Assembly: GCA_021737045.1 (NCBI GenBank)
Contig: JAIPES010000023.1
Location: 1-32,328 of the forward strand
Direction of reading: 5' to 3'
DNA: 32,328 bases
DNA from: Desulfobacteraceae bacterium
GTDB taxonomy: Bacteria > Desulfobacterota > Desulfobacteria > Desulfobacterales > Desulfosalsimonadaceae
Part shown: positions 1 through 10,392 of the stretch, in pieces
How the letters are laid out: each line of letters begins with the position of its first letter
Numbering within the stretch: the stretch's first letter is position 1
Translations under genes and position numbers: made by a program
Notes under the pieces: model-generated
Seen by the model: only the letters and a program-made list of their open reading frames with translations
Database searches by the model: none
What the model was told of the DNA's origin: nothing

Positions 1-51
1 TTAAGCACGCCGCCAGCGTTCATTCTGAGCCAGGATCAAACTCTCCACTTA
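1..51 (-). rRNA. rrs: 16S ribosomal RNA, 5' end only (runs off the left edge)
   Basis: The reverse complement carries the universal 16S start AGAGTTTGATCCTGGCTCAG (E. coli positions 8-27), followed by GAATGAACGCTGGCGGCGTG, which is conserved in bacterial 16S. Counting back from E. coli position 8 puts the mature 5' end near position 51. Only about 51 nt are inside the window. The gene reads leftward, in the same direction as tyrS just upstream, behind a roughly 400-nt region with three promoter candidates and an antitermination box. Confidence 0.97.
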
Positions 52-122
52 AATCGTACGTATCTTTTAAATACGGATAAGCGAAAATAAAAATTAACTT
101 GGCCCGCTTATTGCCACTATTT

Positions 123-137
123 AGTTTTCAAAGATCA
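123..137 (-). promoter_or_regulatory. boxA-like antitermination site in the 16S leader
   Basis: On the minus strand the leader reads TGATCTTTGAAAACT about 70 nt before the 16S 5' end. This resembles the NusB/S10 boxA motif (TGCTCTTTAACA in E. coli), and the TTTGAAAACT form is common in bacterial pre-16S leaders. Its position downstream of all three promoter candidates fits a role in making rRNA transcription resistant to Rho. Confidence 0.55.
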
Positions 138-178
138 AGAAGCCCTGCCGGTACAAACAGGTCCGGTCAAAAGCATTC

Positions 179-207
179 TTTCTATCTGCAAAACAAGGCG
201 GTGTCAA
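179..207 (-). promoter_or_regulatory. rRNA promoter P3 (16S-proximal)
   Basis: A perfect -35 TTGACA (202-207) is 17 bp from TAGAAA (179-184), which matches the -10 consensus at 4 of 6. An A/T-rich tract at 209-226 directly upstream looks like an UP element. The predicted start is near 172, giving a leader of about 120 nt that includes the boxA-like site. Confidence 0.65.
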
Positions 208-313
208 GCCTTATTTTGTTTTTTTTGGAAAGATCAATCAGGTAATCGCAAACAGTCGAGACCGTATGTTTTCGGTCAGAGGAGAGCAGATTCCATTTTC
301 AAACTTATTTCCA

Positions 314-341
314 ATTATAATCAAAACCGCGGCCCAGTCAA
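314..341 (-). promoter_or_regulatory. rRNA promoter P2 (perfect -10)
   Basis: TTGACT (336-341) and a perfect TATAAT (314-319) are separated by 16 bp. The predicted start is near 307. It lies in the non-coding stretch between tyrS and 16S and has the best -10 of the three candidates. Confidence 0.7.
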
Positions 342-403
342 GAACAAATCTCAACTTTTTTGCGCCGCCCTTCGCAAGGGCTTTGCCCATGTGAAGAATT
401 AAA

Positions 404-432
404 CTTTTAACCCAAGCATCCAGATGTGTCAA
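404..432 (-). promoter_or_regulatory. rRNA promoter P1 (tyrS-proximal)
   Basis: A perfect TTGACA (427-432) is 17 bp from TAAAAG (404-409), a 4 of 6 match. A run of seven T on the minus strand (434-440) lies just upstream; it could be an UP-like tract or the U-tract of a weak tyrS terminator. The -35 begins only 23 bp after the tyrS stop codon. Confidence 0.55.
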
Positions 433-455
433 GAAAAAAATCGTTCTTCCGGCAA

Positions 456-1742
456 TCAGCCCTGAATCCTGATTTTGTGGTACTTCTTCTTGCCCGCCCG
501 CAGCACAATCTCGTTGTCTTCAAGATCCTCTGCGCTGACCATGTAATCCTGCCGGTCAATGCGGCGGCCGTTGATATAAGCGCCTCCCTGTTTGATCAGA
601 CGGCGGGCGGCGCTGGCCGAATCGGCCAGCCCCACCTGCTGGTAGAGCTTAAAAGCGGCAATGCCCTGATCCAGATCTGTTTTTCCAAACACCGAACTTG
701 GCACACCATCGTCATGATCCACAGGCTGCCTTGGAATGTCGCTTGACGGCAAAAGGGTTTTGTCAATGCGCCGTGCGCCGAACATCTGTGATGCGGCCTG
801 AAAGGCATTGACCGCTTCCTGACGGCCATGTGCCAGGCAGGTGGCCTCATAGGCCAGCACCGCCTTGGCATTGTTGATGTCGGCATCCCTGAGGTTCTGG
901 ACGGCCCGGATCTCTGCGGCCGGCAGGAACGTAAAAAGAAACAGGAATTTGACCACATCCCGGTCGTCGGTATTGACCCAGTACTGGTAATATTCATAGG
1001 GACTCGTCCGATCAGCATCCAGCCAGACAGCACCCCGGGCGGTTTTGCCCATCTTGGCGCCGCTGCTGGTTGTCACAAGGGGAAAGGTAAGCCCGTAGGC
1101 TTCTGCCTGACGCATGCGGCGAATCAAATCAATGCCGGCCACAATATTTCCCCATTGATCGCTGCCGCCCATCTGCAGGCGGCATACATGGCTGTCATAG
1201 AGCTTTAAAAAATCATAGGCCTGCAACAGCATGTAGTTGAACTCGATAAAATTCAGCCCTTCTTCAGACTCCAGGCGTACCCGGTAGCTTTCGGCCTTGA
1301 TCATCCGGTTGACCGAAAAATGGCGGCCAATATCGCGTAAAAATTCAATGTATCGCAGGTCCACCAGCCAGTCGGCATTGTTTAGCAGTTCGGCGTTACC
1401 TTCGTCAAATGCGATAAACCGGGACAGCTGCCCCTTGATTGCATTCGCATTTTCCTGAACCATTTCCAGGGTCAGAAGTTGACGCATTTCGGTTTTTCCG
1501 CTCGGATCGCCCACAAGGCCGGTGCCCCCGCCAACCAGGGCAATGGGCCGATGGCCGGCGCGCTGCATATGGGAAAGGGCCATGATCGGCAACAGATGAC
1601 CCACATGCAGGCTCGATCCCGTGGGATCAAATCCCACATAACAGGTTAAGGGCGCGTTTGCTTCCAGTTCCTGGCCCAATTGTTCGTCATGTGTGGTGGC
1701 TTCAACAAAGCCCCGCTCCTGGAGCGTCTCCAATACATTCAT
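456..1742 (-). CDS. tyrS: Tyrosine--tRNA ligase
   Basis: Charges tRNA-Tyr with tyrosine in the cytoplasm (class I aminoacyl-tRNA synthetase). The 428-residue length is normal for bacterial TyrRS. The HIGH signature appears as HVGH at residues 46-49 after FDPTGSSL, and the KMSKS loop appears as KMGKT at 230-234, close to the KFGKT form usual in this family. The MGGSDQWGNI segment near 191-200 is also typical. Residues from about 360 to the end form an S4-type RNA-binding domain. The ATG start has a modest AAGAG about 8 nt upstream. The gene follows rny with a 110-bp gap and is followed by the rRNA promoters; no strong terminator is visible after it, so read-through into the rRNA leader is possible. 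Confidence 0.97.
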   Translation of the reverse strand: MNVLETLQERGFVEATTHDEQLGQELEANAPLTCYVGFDPTGSSLHVGHLLPIMALSHMQRAGHRPIALVGGGTGLVGDPSGKTEMRQLLTLEMVQENANAIKGQLSRFIAFDEGNAELLNNADWLVDLRYIEFLRDIGRHFSVNRMIKAESYRVRLESEEGLNFIEFNYMLLQAYDFLKLYDSHVCRLQMGGSDQWGNIVAGIDLIRRMRQAEAYGLTFPLVTTSSGAKMGKTARGAVWLDADRTSPYEYYQYWVNTDDRDVVKFLFLFTFLPAAEIRAVQNLRDADINNAKAVLAYEATCLAHGRQEAVNAFQAASQMFGARRIDKTLLPSSDIPRQPVDHDDGVPSSVFGKTDLDQGIAAFKLYQQVGLADSASAARRLIKQGGAYINGRRIDRQDYMVSAEDLEDNEIVLRAGKKKYHKIRIQG

Positions 1743-1852
1743 GGCAGTGACTCTTTTCAGGCTGATTTGATTATGTGCTTCCCTGATCGCTGATTTTACA
1801 GCGAATCACGGGTGCCGGGACTATAGAAGCCCGTACCTGTACCGGCTCTGGC

Positions 1853-3415
1853 CTACTTGTTGGCGTATTCCACGGCCCGGGTCTCGCGGATGACCGTCAC
1901 CTTGATCTGGCCTGGAAAGGTGAGTTTTTCCTCGATTTTTTTGACAATGTCTTTTCCGAGAATAACGGCATCATCATCAGACATTTTGCCCCCATCCACG
2001 ATGACCCGAAGCTCACGGCCTGCCTGAATCGCATAGGCGTTGGCAACGCCTTTGGCCTCCTTGGCAATGCCCTCCAGGTCTTCAAGGCGTTTGATGTAAT
2101 TTTCCAGCAATTCCTTGCGTGCACCAGGCCGGGCGCCGGAAAGACTGTCTGCTGCCTGCACCAGAAGATCATAAACCGATTCAGGGGTTACGTCCTCGTG
2201 ATGGGCGGCAATGGCATGGACCACCTTGGGTGCCTCACCATACTTCTTGGCCAGCCTTGCACCGATTTCGGCATGATTGCCATCCACCTCGTGATCAATG
2301 GCCTTGCCGATGTCATGGAGCAGACCCATGCGCTTGGCCATTTTCACATTCAGGCCCAGTTCCGCTGCCATGGCCCCGCACAGAAAGCCCACCTCTATGG
2401 AATGCTGAAGCACGTTTTGCGCGTAACTGGTGCGAAACTTCAACCGGCCCAGGTATTTTATCAGTTCATTGTTAATGCCGTGCACGCCCAGATCAAATGC
2501 GGCCTGGCTTCCGGCCTCCTTGATGGTCACCTCCACTTCCTGATCCACTTTCTTGACCACGTCCTCGATTCTTGCCGGATGAATCCGGCCGTCCTCGATC
2601 AGGCGCAAAAGAGACAGGCGTGCAACTTCCCGGCGCACAGGATTGAACCCGGATAAAATCACAGCTTCCGGCGTATCGTCGATGATGAGATCAATTCCCG
2701 TGGCCGCTTCCAGGGCCCGGATATTTCGTCCTTCCCTGCCGATGATCCGGCCCTTCATTTCATCATCCGGGAGCTGCACCACGGAAACCGTTCGTTCGGC
2801 AACAAAATCTCCGGCATAGCGCTGGATTGCCGTGGCCATGATTTTTTTGGCTTCCTTGTCCGCATTTTCCTTGGCCTCGGCCACGATCCGCTTAATCATC
2901 TTGGCACTGTCGTGCCGGGCTTCATTTTCCATGGACTGCATAAGCAGTTCCTTGGCCTCCTCGGCAGTCATGCCGGAAATGGTTTCCAGCTGACGTTTCT
3001 GCTCATCTATGAGATCCTGATAGTGTTTTTCCCGTTTGGCAATTCCGGACTCCCGTTCCTGAAGCTCGCGTTCCATGCGGGCGTTTTCTTTTGCCTGCTG
3101 TTCTATCTGCTCGTTTTTCTTGTCAAGATTTTCTTCCTTGGAAAGCAGGCGTTTTTCCTGTTTTTTAAGCTCATCGCGAGTTTCAGCGGTTTCCGCGTCA
3201 AAATCGCTTTTCATCTTAAAAAGCCGATCCTTGGCCTCAAGCTGCGCCTCCTTGATCAAGGAATCAGACTTGCGCTCTGCAGCCTCAACGATCATTTTTG
3301 CCTTTTCTTCGGCATCGGCTATCTTCTGACCTGCAAGCCGGCGTCTGAGCAATTGCGATGCGCCAAAGCCCAGCGCAGCGCCGGCGATGAACATTAAAAT
3401 ATAAATTCCATCCAT
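1853..3415 (-). CDS. rny: Ribonuclease Y
   Basis: Membrane-anchored endoribonuclease that starts mRNA decay. The 520 residues follow the RNase Y plan: one N-terminal membrane helix (about 4-22), a long charged coiled coil (about 30-195), a KH RNA-binding domain with the loop GREGRNI near 226-232, and an HD metal-dependent nuclease domain with the H367-D368 pair in [10 protein letters not shown]. Length and order match the family closely. The start has a strong AGGGGG about 5 nt upstream. It lies downstream of the 6S RNA and upstream of tyrS. RNase Y occurs in many Firmicutes and Desulfobacterota in place of, or beside, RNase E; which situation holds here cannot be judged from the window. Confidence 0.97.
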   Translation of the reverse strand: MDGIYILMFIAGAALGFGASQLLRRRLAGQKIADAEEKAKMIVEAAERKSDSLIKEAQLEAKDRLFKMKSDFDAETAETRDELKKQEKRLLSKEENLDKKNEQIEQQAKENARMERELQERESGIAKREKHYQDLIDEQKRQLETISGMTAEEAKELLMQSMENEARHDSAKMIKRIVAEAKENADKEAKKIMATAIQRYAGDFVAERTVSVVQLPDDEMKGRIIGREGRNIRALEAATGIDLIIDDTPEAVILSGFNPVRREVARLSLLRLIEDGRIHPARIEDVVKKVDQEVEVTIKEAGSQAAFDLGVHGINNELIKYLGRLKFRTSYAQNVLQHSIEVGFLCGAMAAELGLNVKMAKRMGLLHDIGKAIDHEVDGNHAEIGARLAKKYGEAPKVVHAIAAHHEDVTPESVYDLLVQAADSLSGARPGARKELLENYIKRLEDLEGIAKEAKGVANAYAIQAGRELRVIVDGGKMSDDDAVILGKDIVKKIEEKLTFPGQIKVTVIRETRAVEYANK

Positions 3416-3643
3416 TCTTGCCCCCTAAGCATAAGAACCAACGGAGGCCCTGAGATGTCGGCAAAGGGTCCCGGGGTATGTTTGTTTTGTGTCACAACAC
3501 CACTTTCTCAGCTACTGGCTGAGGATCACAATCACTATTGGTGCATCTGTAAATGGTGCGGTTAATTGAGGTGGTCAACGGGAAAGAATGTCGTAATGCA
3601 GCTGGTGGAAAAGCAAAGCAGAGAAAAAGTTCCTGCACGGATT
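3416..3643 (-). other. Non-coding leader between 6S RNA and rny
   Basis: No convincing gene is present. On the minus strand it holds a short perfect inverted repeat CTCAGC-5 nt-GCTGAG (3507-3523) without a following T-run, next to a partly palindromic TTGTGACACAA. It ends with the rny ribosome-binding site. TTGACC (3572-3577) could be a -35, but I find no acceptable -10 at the right distance. A start site for rny probably lies here if the 6S terminator works. Confidence 0.4.
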
Positions 3644-3673
3644 AAAAACCCGCTCACCGTAAAATTTGGCGGG
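3644..3673 (-). terminator. Possible terminator after the 6S RNA
   Basis: On the minus strand CCCGC (3669-3673) and GCGGG (3649-3653) can pair around a 15-nt loop, followed at once by TTTTT. A competing hairpin GGCGGG/CCCGCC (3668-3688) uses the same 5' bases together with the 3' end of the 6S closing stem. The stem is short, so termination may be partial. Confidence 0.45.
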
Positions 3674-3834
3674 AAAATAACCCCCGCCACGCCGTGTTGA
3701 AAGAGCCTTGAACCGGGCTCATTGAGGTGGGCGCCTTATGGCTTCTTCAGGCTTTTCCGTACATGCGGAACTTGCACACCAAAGCCAGGGAAGGCTCCCT
3801 TTTTCATAGGTGTTGGGTCAAGGGGCACTATTCA
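3674..3834 (-). ncRNA. ssrS: 6S RNA (RNA polymerase-sigma70 decoy)
   Basis: 6S RNA mimics an open promoter and sequesters housekeeping RNA polymerase. Three things support the call. The location directly downstream of zapA is the conserved ssrS position known from E. coli and many proteobacteria. The two ends can form a closing stem: AATAGTGCCCC near the 5' end (3822-3832) pairs with GGGGGTTATT near the 3' end (3676-3685), using G-U wobbles and one bulged G. The 3' half contains GAGCC-CGGTTCAA-GGCTC followed by CAACACGGCG, like the 3' arm of known 6S RNAs. A -10-like TATGTT (3841-3846) predicts a start at about 3834. The length of about 160 nt is slightly short for the family. Exact ends are estimates. 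Confidence 0.72.
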
Positions 3835-3896
3835 ATCACGAACATAGCAGGGGATTATTTCATCTCCATGTTTCACGGTTCATTTTTTTGCTCTAA

Positions 3897-4205
3897 TCAA
3901 TGACATTGGCTTGACGCAATCATCCGGTCCATTGTCAGGGCACGGCTGGCTACAGATTGCAAAAGTTCGCCGTGATCCTGCTTCAACTCCATGTGCTGTT
4001 TGACAACATTTAAAGCTGCAAGCACCACGATGGCAAGCTTATTGGTTTTTTGCGCATGCGCGGGAAATCGCGAAGCCACCTGGTTAACCTCGGCAACCAG
4101 ATAGTCGGCCACTTCCCGTGCATCCATCGGACTGTCTTTATCAGCCCTGAATTTAAAATATTCGCCCAAAAGCTCTATTGTAATGATCTGTTCCAACGAA
4201 GGCAT
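3897..4205 (-). CDS. zapA: Cell division protein ZapA
   Basis: ZapA binds FtsZ and cross-links its filaments at the division ring. The protein has the family outline: an N-terminal strand region (ITIELLGEYFKFRAD), DAREVADYLVAEVNQ, then the long helix KTNKLAIVVLAALNVVKQ that forms the tetramer coiled coil. I chose the ATG at 4203-4205 (102 residues) because AGGG lies 5 nt upstream; an in-frame TTG six codons earlier (4221-4223) has no better site. It sits 36 bp after the zapB-like gene and 62 bp before the predicted 6S start, so the 6S promoter lies just past, and partly within, the gene end. Confidence 0.9.
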   Translation of the reverse strand: MPSLEQIITIELLGEYFKFRADKDSPMDAREVADYLVAEVNQVASRFPAHAQKTNKLAIVVLAALNVVKQHMELKQDHGELLQSVASRALTMDRMIASSQCH

Positions 4206-4241
4206 AATCACCCTGCCTGGCAACCGATTTTGTAAGCCCCT

Positions 4242-4496
4242 TTATTCTTCCGGGGACGGTATTTCGGCTGCATTGTTGAGCTTGGCCAGTAAATCGTCGA
4301 TTCTGGATCGAATTTGCGTCTTTTGCCGTAAAAATTGATTCTCGGCTTCAGTCTTTTGATCCAATTCCGATTCCAGTTGCTGCACTTTGGCGTGCAAATC
4401 GGTATTGTTTCGTTGAAGCGCTTGACATTTCTCAATCAAGTGTTCCACTTTTTCCTGAAGCGTATCCAGCTGATGCATCACTTCATCAGTTTCCAC
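4242..4496 (-). CDS. zapB: ZapB-like coiled-coil cell division protein
   Basis: A small acidic protein of 84 residues, predicted to be almost entirely coiled coil, with regular hydrophobic heptads from residue 5 to about 75. It contains no cysteines, signal peptide or membrane segment. Length and character match ZapB-type proteins, which join the division ring through ZapA. Pairing with zapA immediately downstream supports the role, but coiled coils diverge fast and family assignment by eye is limited. The start is a GTG at 4494-4496 preceded by a strong AGAGGTGA about 5 nt upstream. A promoter candidate ends about 20 nt upstream of the start codon. Confidence 0.75.
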   Translation of the reverse strand: METDEVMHQLDTLQEKVEHLIEKCQALQRNNTDLHAKVQQLESELDQKTEAENQFLRQKTQIRSRIDDLLAKLNNAAEIPSPEE

Positions 4497-4516
4497 TATC
4501 TCACCTCTTTACTTGG

Positions 4517-4545
4517 TATATAAGGTTGACAACAAAGAAAGTCAA
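4517..4545 (-). promoter_or_regulatory. Promoter candidate for zapB-zapA
   Basis: TTGACT (4540-4545) and TATATA (4517-4522) are separated by 17 bp in the 55-bp gap after the GlmU-like gene. The predicted start near 4510 would leave a leader of only about 14 nt containing the zapB ribosome-binding site. Confidence 0.55.
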
Positions 4546-4551
4546 GGCTTT

Positions 4552-5316
4552 TCATTGTGATGAAACCAGGGACTCGACGCTTTGGAGATCCTTGGAACTG
4601 TTGATGCCGATCACTTCGCGATTATCCCGGCAGATCATCAGCCCCACCTGCCTGCCGGAGTCAACGGCAATTTCCACAATATCGGTGAGATACATCTCAG
4701 ATTGCGAATTGTTTGTATTGATCTGCATAAGCGCGGTTTCCAAAAAAGGTCGGTCGACGATATAAATTCCTGTATTTATTGTGGTGATCGTCTTTTCAGC
4801 CGCAGTTGCGTCAGACTCCTCCACAATGCATGCCACGTTACCATCCGCTTTTTGCTTTAGCCTTCCATAACCTGTCGGATTTTCTACCCTGGCGGCAAGC
4901 ACTGTGATATCATGACCATTTCCGGTATGGCGGGCAACCAGCCGGGCCAGAGTCTCCCGGGAAATCAGGGGAACGTCCCCACAAAGGATCATAACATGCT
5001 CTGCATTTTTCGGCAAAGCCGGCATGGCACACAAAACCGCATGACCCGTGCCTTTCTGCTCTGCCTGAAGTGCAAAATCAACAGTTGTGTGGGAAAGCAC
5101 TATAGATTTGACCTCATCGGCCTGGGTGCCGACCACCACCACTACATTTTCAACCACGCCCAAAGCCGCATCAACAACATGGAGAATCATCGGCCTGCCC
5201 GCTACCGTGTGGAGGACCTTGGCCTTTTCCGATTTCATCCGGGTTCCCTTGCCGGCTGCAAGGACAATGGCTGCAACCGCGGGATAAACATTGTGTTTAT
5301 CTGAACCAGATACCAT
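4552..5316 (-). CDS. GlmU-like nucleotidyltransferase (pyrophosphorylase domain only)
   Basis: Predicted to form a nucleotide sugar from a sugar-1-phosphate and NTP, most likely UDP-GlcNAc from GlcNAc-1-P and UTP. The 254 residues cover the GlmU N-terminal Rossmann-like domain: the nucleotide loop LAAGKGTRMKS (about 19-29), QKGTGHAVLCA (about 86-96), the metal-binding LCGDVPL, NPTGYGRL, NTGIY, and SEMYLTDIVE, which resembles the GlmU YLTD segment. The left-handed beta-helix acetyltransferase half of normal GlmU (about 450 residues) is absent: the frame ends at a clear stop and the next gene follows 55 bp later. So either acetylation is done by another protein, or a full GlmU exists elsewhere and this copy has another sugar substrate. 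Start ATG has AGGA about 9 nt upstream. Confidence 0.85.
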   Translation of the reverse strand: MVSGSDKHNVYPAVAAIVLAAGKGTRMKSEKAKVLHTVAGRPMILHVVDAALGVVENVVVVVGTQADEVKSIVLSHTTVDFALQAEQKGTGHAVLCAMPALPKNAEHVMILCGDVPLISRETLARLVARHTGNGHDITVLAARVENPTGYGRLKQKADGNVACIVEESDATAAEKTITTINTGIYIVDRPFLETALMQINTNNSQSEMYLTDIVEIAVDSGRQVGLMICRDNREVIGINSSKDLQSVESLVSSQ

Positions 5317-5345
5317 TTCTGAATCCTAAGCCTGTCAAACAAGGC

Positions 5346-5382
5346 AAAAAGGGCAAGCCATATCAATGGCATTGCCCTTTTT
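5346..5382 (-). terminator. Terminator after the ATP synthase operon
   Basis: A long hairpin with stems GGGCAA/TTGCCC extended by GCCAT/ATGGC around a 4-nt loop, with one bulged base. It is flanked by A5 on one side and T5 on the other, so it ends in a T-run when read on either strand. It lies between atpC and the GlmU-like gene, both on the minus strand, and best fits termination after atpC. Confidence 0.85.
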
Positions 5383-5395
5383 GCGTATTGTGATC

Positions 5396-5456
5396 CCCCG
5401 AGCAGAATCGGGGTTTATTGTAAAATACGGCGATACACGGCAGTCCGTGTACATCG
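5396..5456 (-). other. Two extra hairpins between atpC and the terminator
   Basis: Reading from atpC, the first inverted repeat is CGAT-ACACGG/CCGTGT-ATCG (5431-5456, loop of 4, two bulged bases). The second is CCCCGA/TCGGGG (5396-5413, loop of 6). Neither has a T-run on the minus strand. They may protect the 3' end of the atp transcript or form a multi-hairpin terminator region. Confidence 0.5.
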
Positions 5457-5466
5457 GCGCCTTTTT

Positions 5467-5886
5467 CTAGTGGGTAGAGCCGCTGCCCTGCACAATGTTC
5501 ATGCGCGTCAGGGCCCGCTGCATCGCCGCCCGGGCACGGGCAAAGTCCACATCTTCCTTGTCATCGGCAAGACGCTGCTGTGCGCGCTCATAGGCAGCCT
5601 TGGCGCGTTCATAATCGATGTTTTCCAGGCGCTCAGCGGATTCGGCCAGAATGGTGACTTTGTCAGGCAGTGCTTCGGCAAATCCGCCGCTTACAAACAC
5701 GAGGTGCTCATCGCCCTTTTCATCCCGATAGCGCACCTTGCCCACCTGAAGCGAAGTCAGAAAAGGCGTATGGCCGGAAAGGACACCAAATTCGCCCAAA
5801 GTGCCGGGGGCCATAACGATCTGGCTCGATTCACTGACCACGTATTTTTCCGGGGTCACAATTTCGAGTTGAATATTTTCAGCCAT
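5467..5886 (-). CDS. atpC: ATP synthase F1 subunit epsilon
   Basis: Central-stalk subunit that binds gamma and regulates ATP hydrolysis. The 139-residue length is usual. Residues 1-85 show the beta-sandwich typical of the family (LEIVTPEKYVVSE, APGTLGEFGVLSGHTPFLTSL, FVSGGFAEALPDKVTILAE), followed by a two-helix C-terminal region rich in Ala, Glu and Arg (about 90-135). It is the last gene of the F1 operon, 22 bp after atpD, with AAGGA about 8 nt before the ATG, and is followed by two hairpins and a strong terminator. Confidence 0.96.
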   Translation of the reverse strand: MAENIQLEIVTPEKYVVSESSQIVMAPGTLGEFGVLSGHTPFLTSLQVGKVRYRDEKGDEHLVFVSGGFAEALPDKVTILAESAERLENIDYERAKAAYERAQQRLADDKEDVDFARARAAMQRALTRMNIVQGSGSTH

Positions 5887-5908
5887 GCACAGTTCCTTTT
5901 CTCACTGA

Positions 5909-8267
<2,359 letters not shown>

Positions 8268-8323
8268 ATATCGACTCGCCTTATTCGCTTGTTATCCAGT
8301 TGCGGTTAAAAACGGCCAAACAC

Positions 8324-9841
8324 TTATTTGATCGTATCCTTGAACTCTTCGCCGTACTCGGCAAGTGCCTTTTGGAGCTGCTTATCGATATCGTCTGTGA
8401 TTTCCCGCTTTTCAGAAATGCCGGAAAGAATGTCAGGATAACGGCTCTCAATAAACTGATAAAGACCAACCTCATACTTGGCCAGGGTATTGATGGGAAG
8501 CTTGTCAAGAAAACCCTTTGCACCGGCGTAAAGAACCAGTACCTGCTTTTCCAGGGGCAGGGGCTGATACTGGGGCTGCTTGAGGATCTCCACCAGGCGT
8601 TCGCCACGCAGCAGCTGCTTCTGGGTTGCCGCATCCAGATCGGAACCAAAAGCTGCAAATGACTCCAGTTCCCGATACTGTGCCAGATCCAGGCGCAGGG
8701 TCCCGGCCACCTGCTTCATGGCTTTTTCCTGGGCGGCACCACCAACCCGGGAAACAGAGAGTCCGACGTTGATGGCCGGACGAACACCGGCGAAAAACAA
8801 ACCGGGTTCGAGATAAATCTGACCATCGGTAATGGAAATCACGTTAGTGGGAATATATGCGGAAACGTCGCCTGCCTGGGTTTCGATGATGGGCAGCGCA
8901 GTAAGCGAACCGGCACCGAGTTCGTCGTTTAACTTGGCGGCGCGCTCAAGCAGGCGCGAATGATTGTAGAAAATGTCTCCGGGATAGGCTTCGCGGCCCG
9001 GAGGACGACGCATCAGCAGGGAAACCTGACGATAGGCCGCAGCCTGCTTGGAAAGGTCATCATATATGATCAGGGCATGTTTGCCGTTGTCACGAAAATA
9101 TTCACCGATGGCGCATCCGGCGTACGGAGAGACGTACTGCTGGGTTGCCGGGTCAGAAGCACAGGCGGAAATCACAGTGGTATATTCCATGGCGCCGTGT
9201 TTTTCCAGAGTCGCAACCACCTGGGCAACAGTAGAGCGTTTCTGACCCGTGGCAACATAGATGCAATAGACGTCCTGCCCTTTCTGGCTCAGGATCGCAT
9301 CAATGGCCACGGCGGTTTTTCCGATCTGGCGGTCTCCGATAATCAGTTCCCGCTGGCCGCGGCCAACCGGAGTCATGGCGTCAATGGCCTTTAAACCGGT
9401 ATAGAGCGGCTCATGCACACTTTTGCGGTCAATAACCCCGGGAGCCACCATCTCGATCCTTCGAGTTTCCTTGGTTTCCACGGGTCCCTTGCCGTCAACC
9501 GGCTCGCCGACAGCGGAAAGCACCCGGCCAAGGACGCCGTCGCCCACGGGCACCTCAGCAATCCGGCCGGTTCGCTTGACAATGTCGCCTTCCTTGATAT
9601 CGGTGGTCTCACCCATAACGGCGACACCCACATTATCTTCCTCAAGGTTCATGGCCAGCCCGAGCACCCCATTGGGAAATTCCACAAGCTCCAGAGCCTG
9701 GACCTTGTCAAGGCCATATACGCGGGCGATGCCGTCACCAACCGACAAGATGATTCCGGTTTCGGAAAGCTCTACCTTCTTGTCGAACTCCTGGATTTGA
9801 TCCTTAATAATCTGGCTGATTTCTTCGGCTTTTATTTCCAT
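8324..9841 (-). CDS. atpA: ATP synthase F1 subunit alpha
   Basis: Non-catalytic nucleotide-binding subunit of F1. At 505 residues it is full length. Walker A is GDRQIGKT at about 169-176; other conserved pieces are the [19 protein letters not shown] beta-barrel segment, [26 protein letters not shown], and [14 protein letters not shown], whose Arg reaches the beta active site. The ATG overlaps the atpH stop by one base (TAATG), so translation is coupled. Confidence 0.98.
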   Translation of the reverse strand: MEIKAEEISQIIKDQIQEFDKKVELSETGIILSVGDGIARVYGLDKVQALELVEFPNGVLGLAMNLEEDNVGVAVMGETTDIKEGDIVKRTGRIAEVPVGDGVLGRVLSAVGEPVDGKGPVETKETRRIEMVAPGVIDRKSVHEPLYTGLKAIDAMTPVGRGQRELIIGDRQIGKTAVAIDAILSQKGQDVYCIYVATGQKRSTVAQVVATLEKHGAMEYTTVISACASDPATQQYVSPYAGCAIGEYFRDNGKHALIIYDDLSKQAAAYRQVSLLMRRPPGREAYPGDIFYNHSRLLERAAKLNDELGAGSLTALPIIETQAGDVSAYIPTNVISITDGQIYLEPGLFFAGVRPAINVGLSVSRVGGAAQEKAMKQVAGTLRLDLAQYRELESFAAFGSDLDAATQKQLLRGERLVEILKQPQYQPLPLEKQVLVLYAGAKGFLDKLPINTLAKYEVGLYQFIESRYPDILSGISEKREITDDIDKQLQKALAEYGEEFKDTIK

Positions 9842-10392
9842 TAGACACTCTCACCCCTTTTTAAAGATTCACGCATATTTTTCAGTTGTGTCCGAATGCT
9901 GCCATCCAGCACAAGATCCCCAATCTTTGTCACCACCCCGCCAATGAGTTCGGGGTCCTGTTTGGCCTCAACCACCACTTCCTTGCCGGTCAACCTGGAC
10001 AGGGACTGGCGGATTTGTTCAAAAGAATCAGAGGAAAGTTCAGTGGCCGAAGTGAGTTCGGCGCGCACAACACCTTTTAATTCGTCTGCAAGCCTTTGGT
10101 AATAATCATTGATGTCCTGGATGTAACCGAATCGCTTTTTCTTAAACAAAAGGATTACAAAGGATTTCATGACGGCAGAAATGTCCAGTTCTGCGACCAC
10201 AGCGTCTAAAACCCGCTTCCGGTTTTCCGTACTGTGGAGAGGATTGCTTACAGTTGCCGCAAATTCCGGCTGTGCATTCAGCAGTTCCACAAACGACTGA
10301 AGTTCCTCACGGTATTTCTCCGCCTGTCCGTCCTGCCTGCCGATCAATATCAAGGCCTTGGCGTAACGTCTTGCGATTGCTGAGCTTCTCAC
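9841..10392 (-). CDS. atpH: ATP synthase F1 subunit delta (OSCP)
   Basis: Joins the peripheral stalk (b subunits) to the top of F1. The 183 residues match the OSCP/delta family: [11 protein letters not shown] near the N-terminus, a helical bundle to about 105, and the C-terminal signature region [24 protein letters not shown]. The GTG start (10390-10392) overlaps the atpF stop as GTGA, and AAGGTGG lies about 7 nt upstream inside the end of atpF. Confidence 0.95.
   Translation of the reverse strand: MRSSAIARRYAKALILIGRQDGQAEKYREELQSFVELLNAQPEFAATVSNPLHSTENRKRVLDAVVAELDISAVMKSFVILLFKKKRFGYIQDINDYYQRLADELKGVVRAELTSATELSSDSFEQIRQSLSRLTGKEVVVEAKQDPELIGGVVTKIGDLVLDGSIRTQLKNMRESLKRGESV

Noticed and set aside
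238-432. 64-residue minus-strand frame between tyrS and 16S
   Set aside because: It overlaps promoter candidates P1 and P2 and has no ribosome-binding site; the region is rRNA control DNA.
4208-4435. 75-residue frame overlapping the zapB-like gene
   Set aside because: It is the same strand in another frame; the coiled-coil frame has a strong ribosome-binding site and regular heptads, this one has neither.
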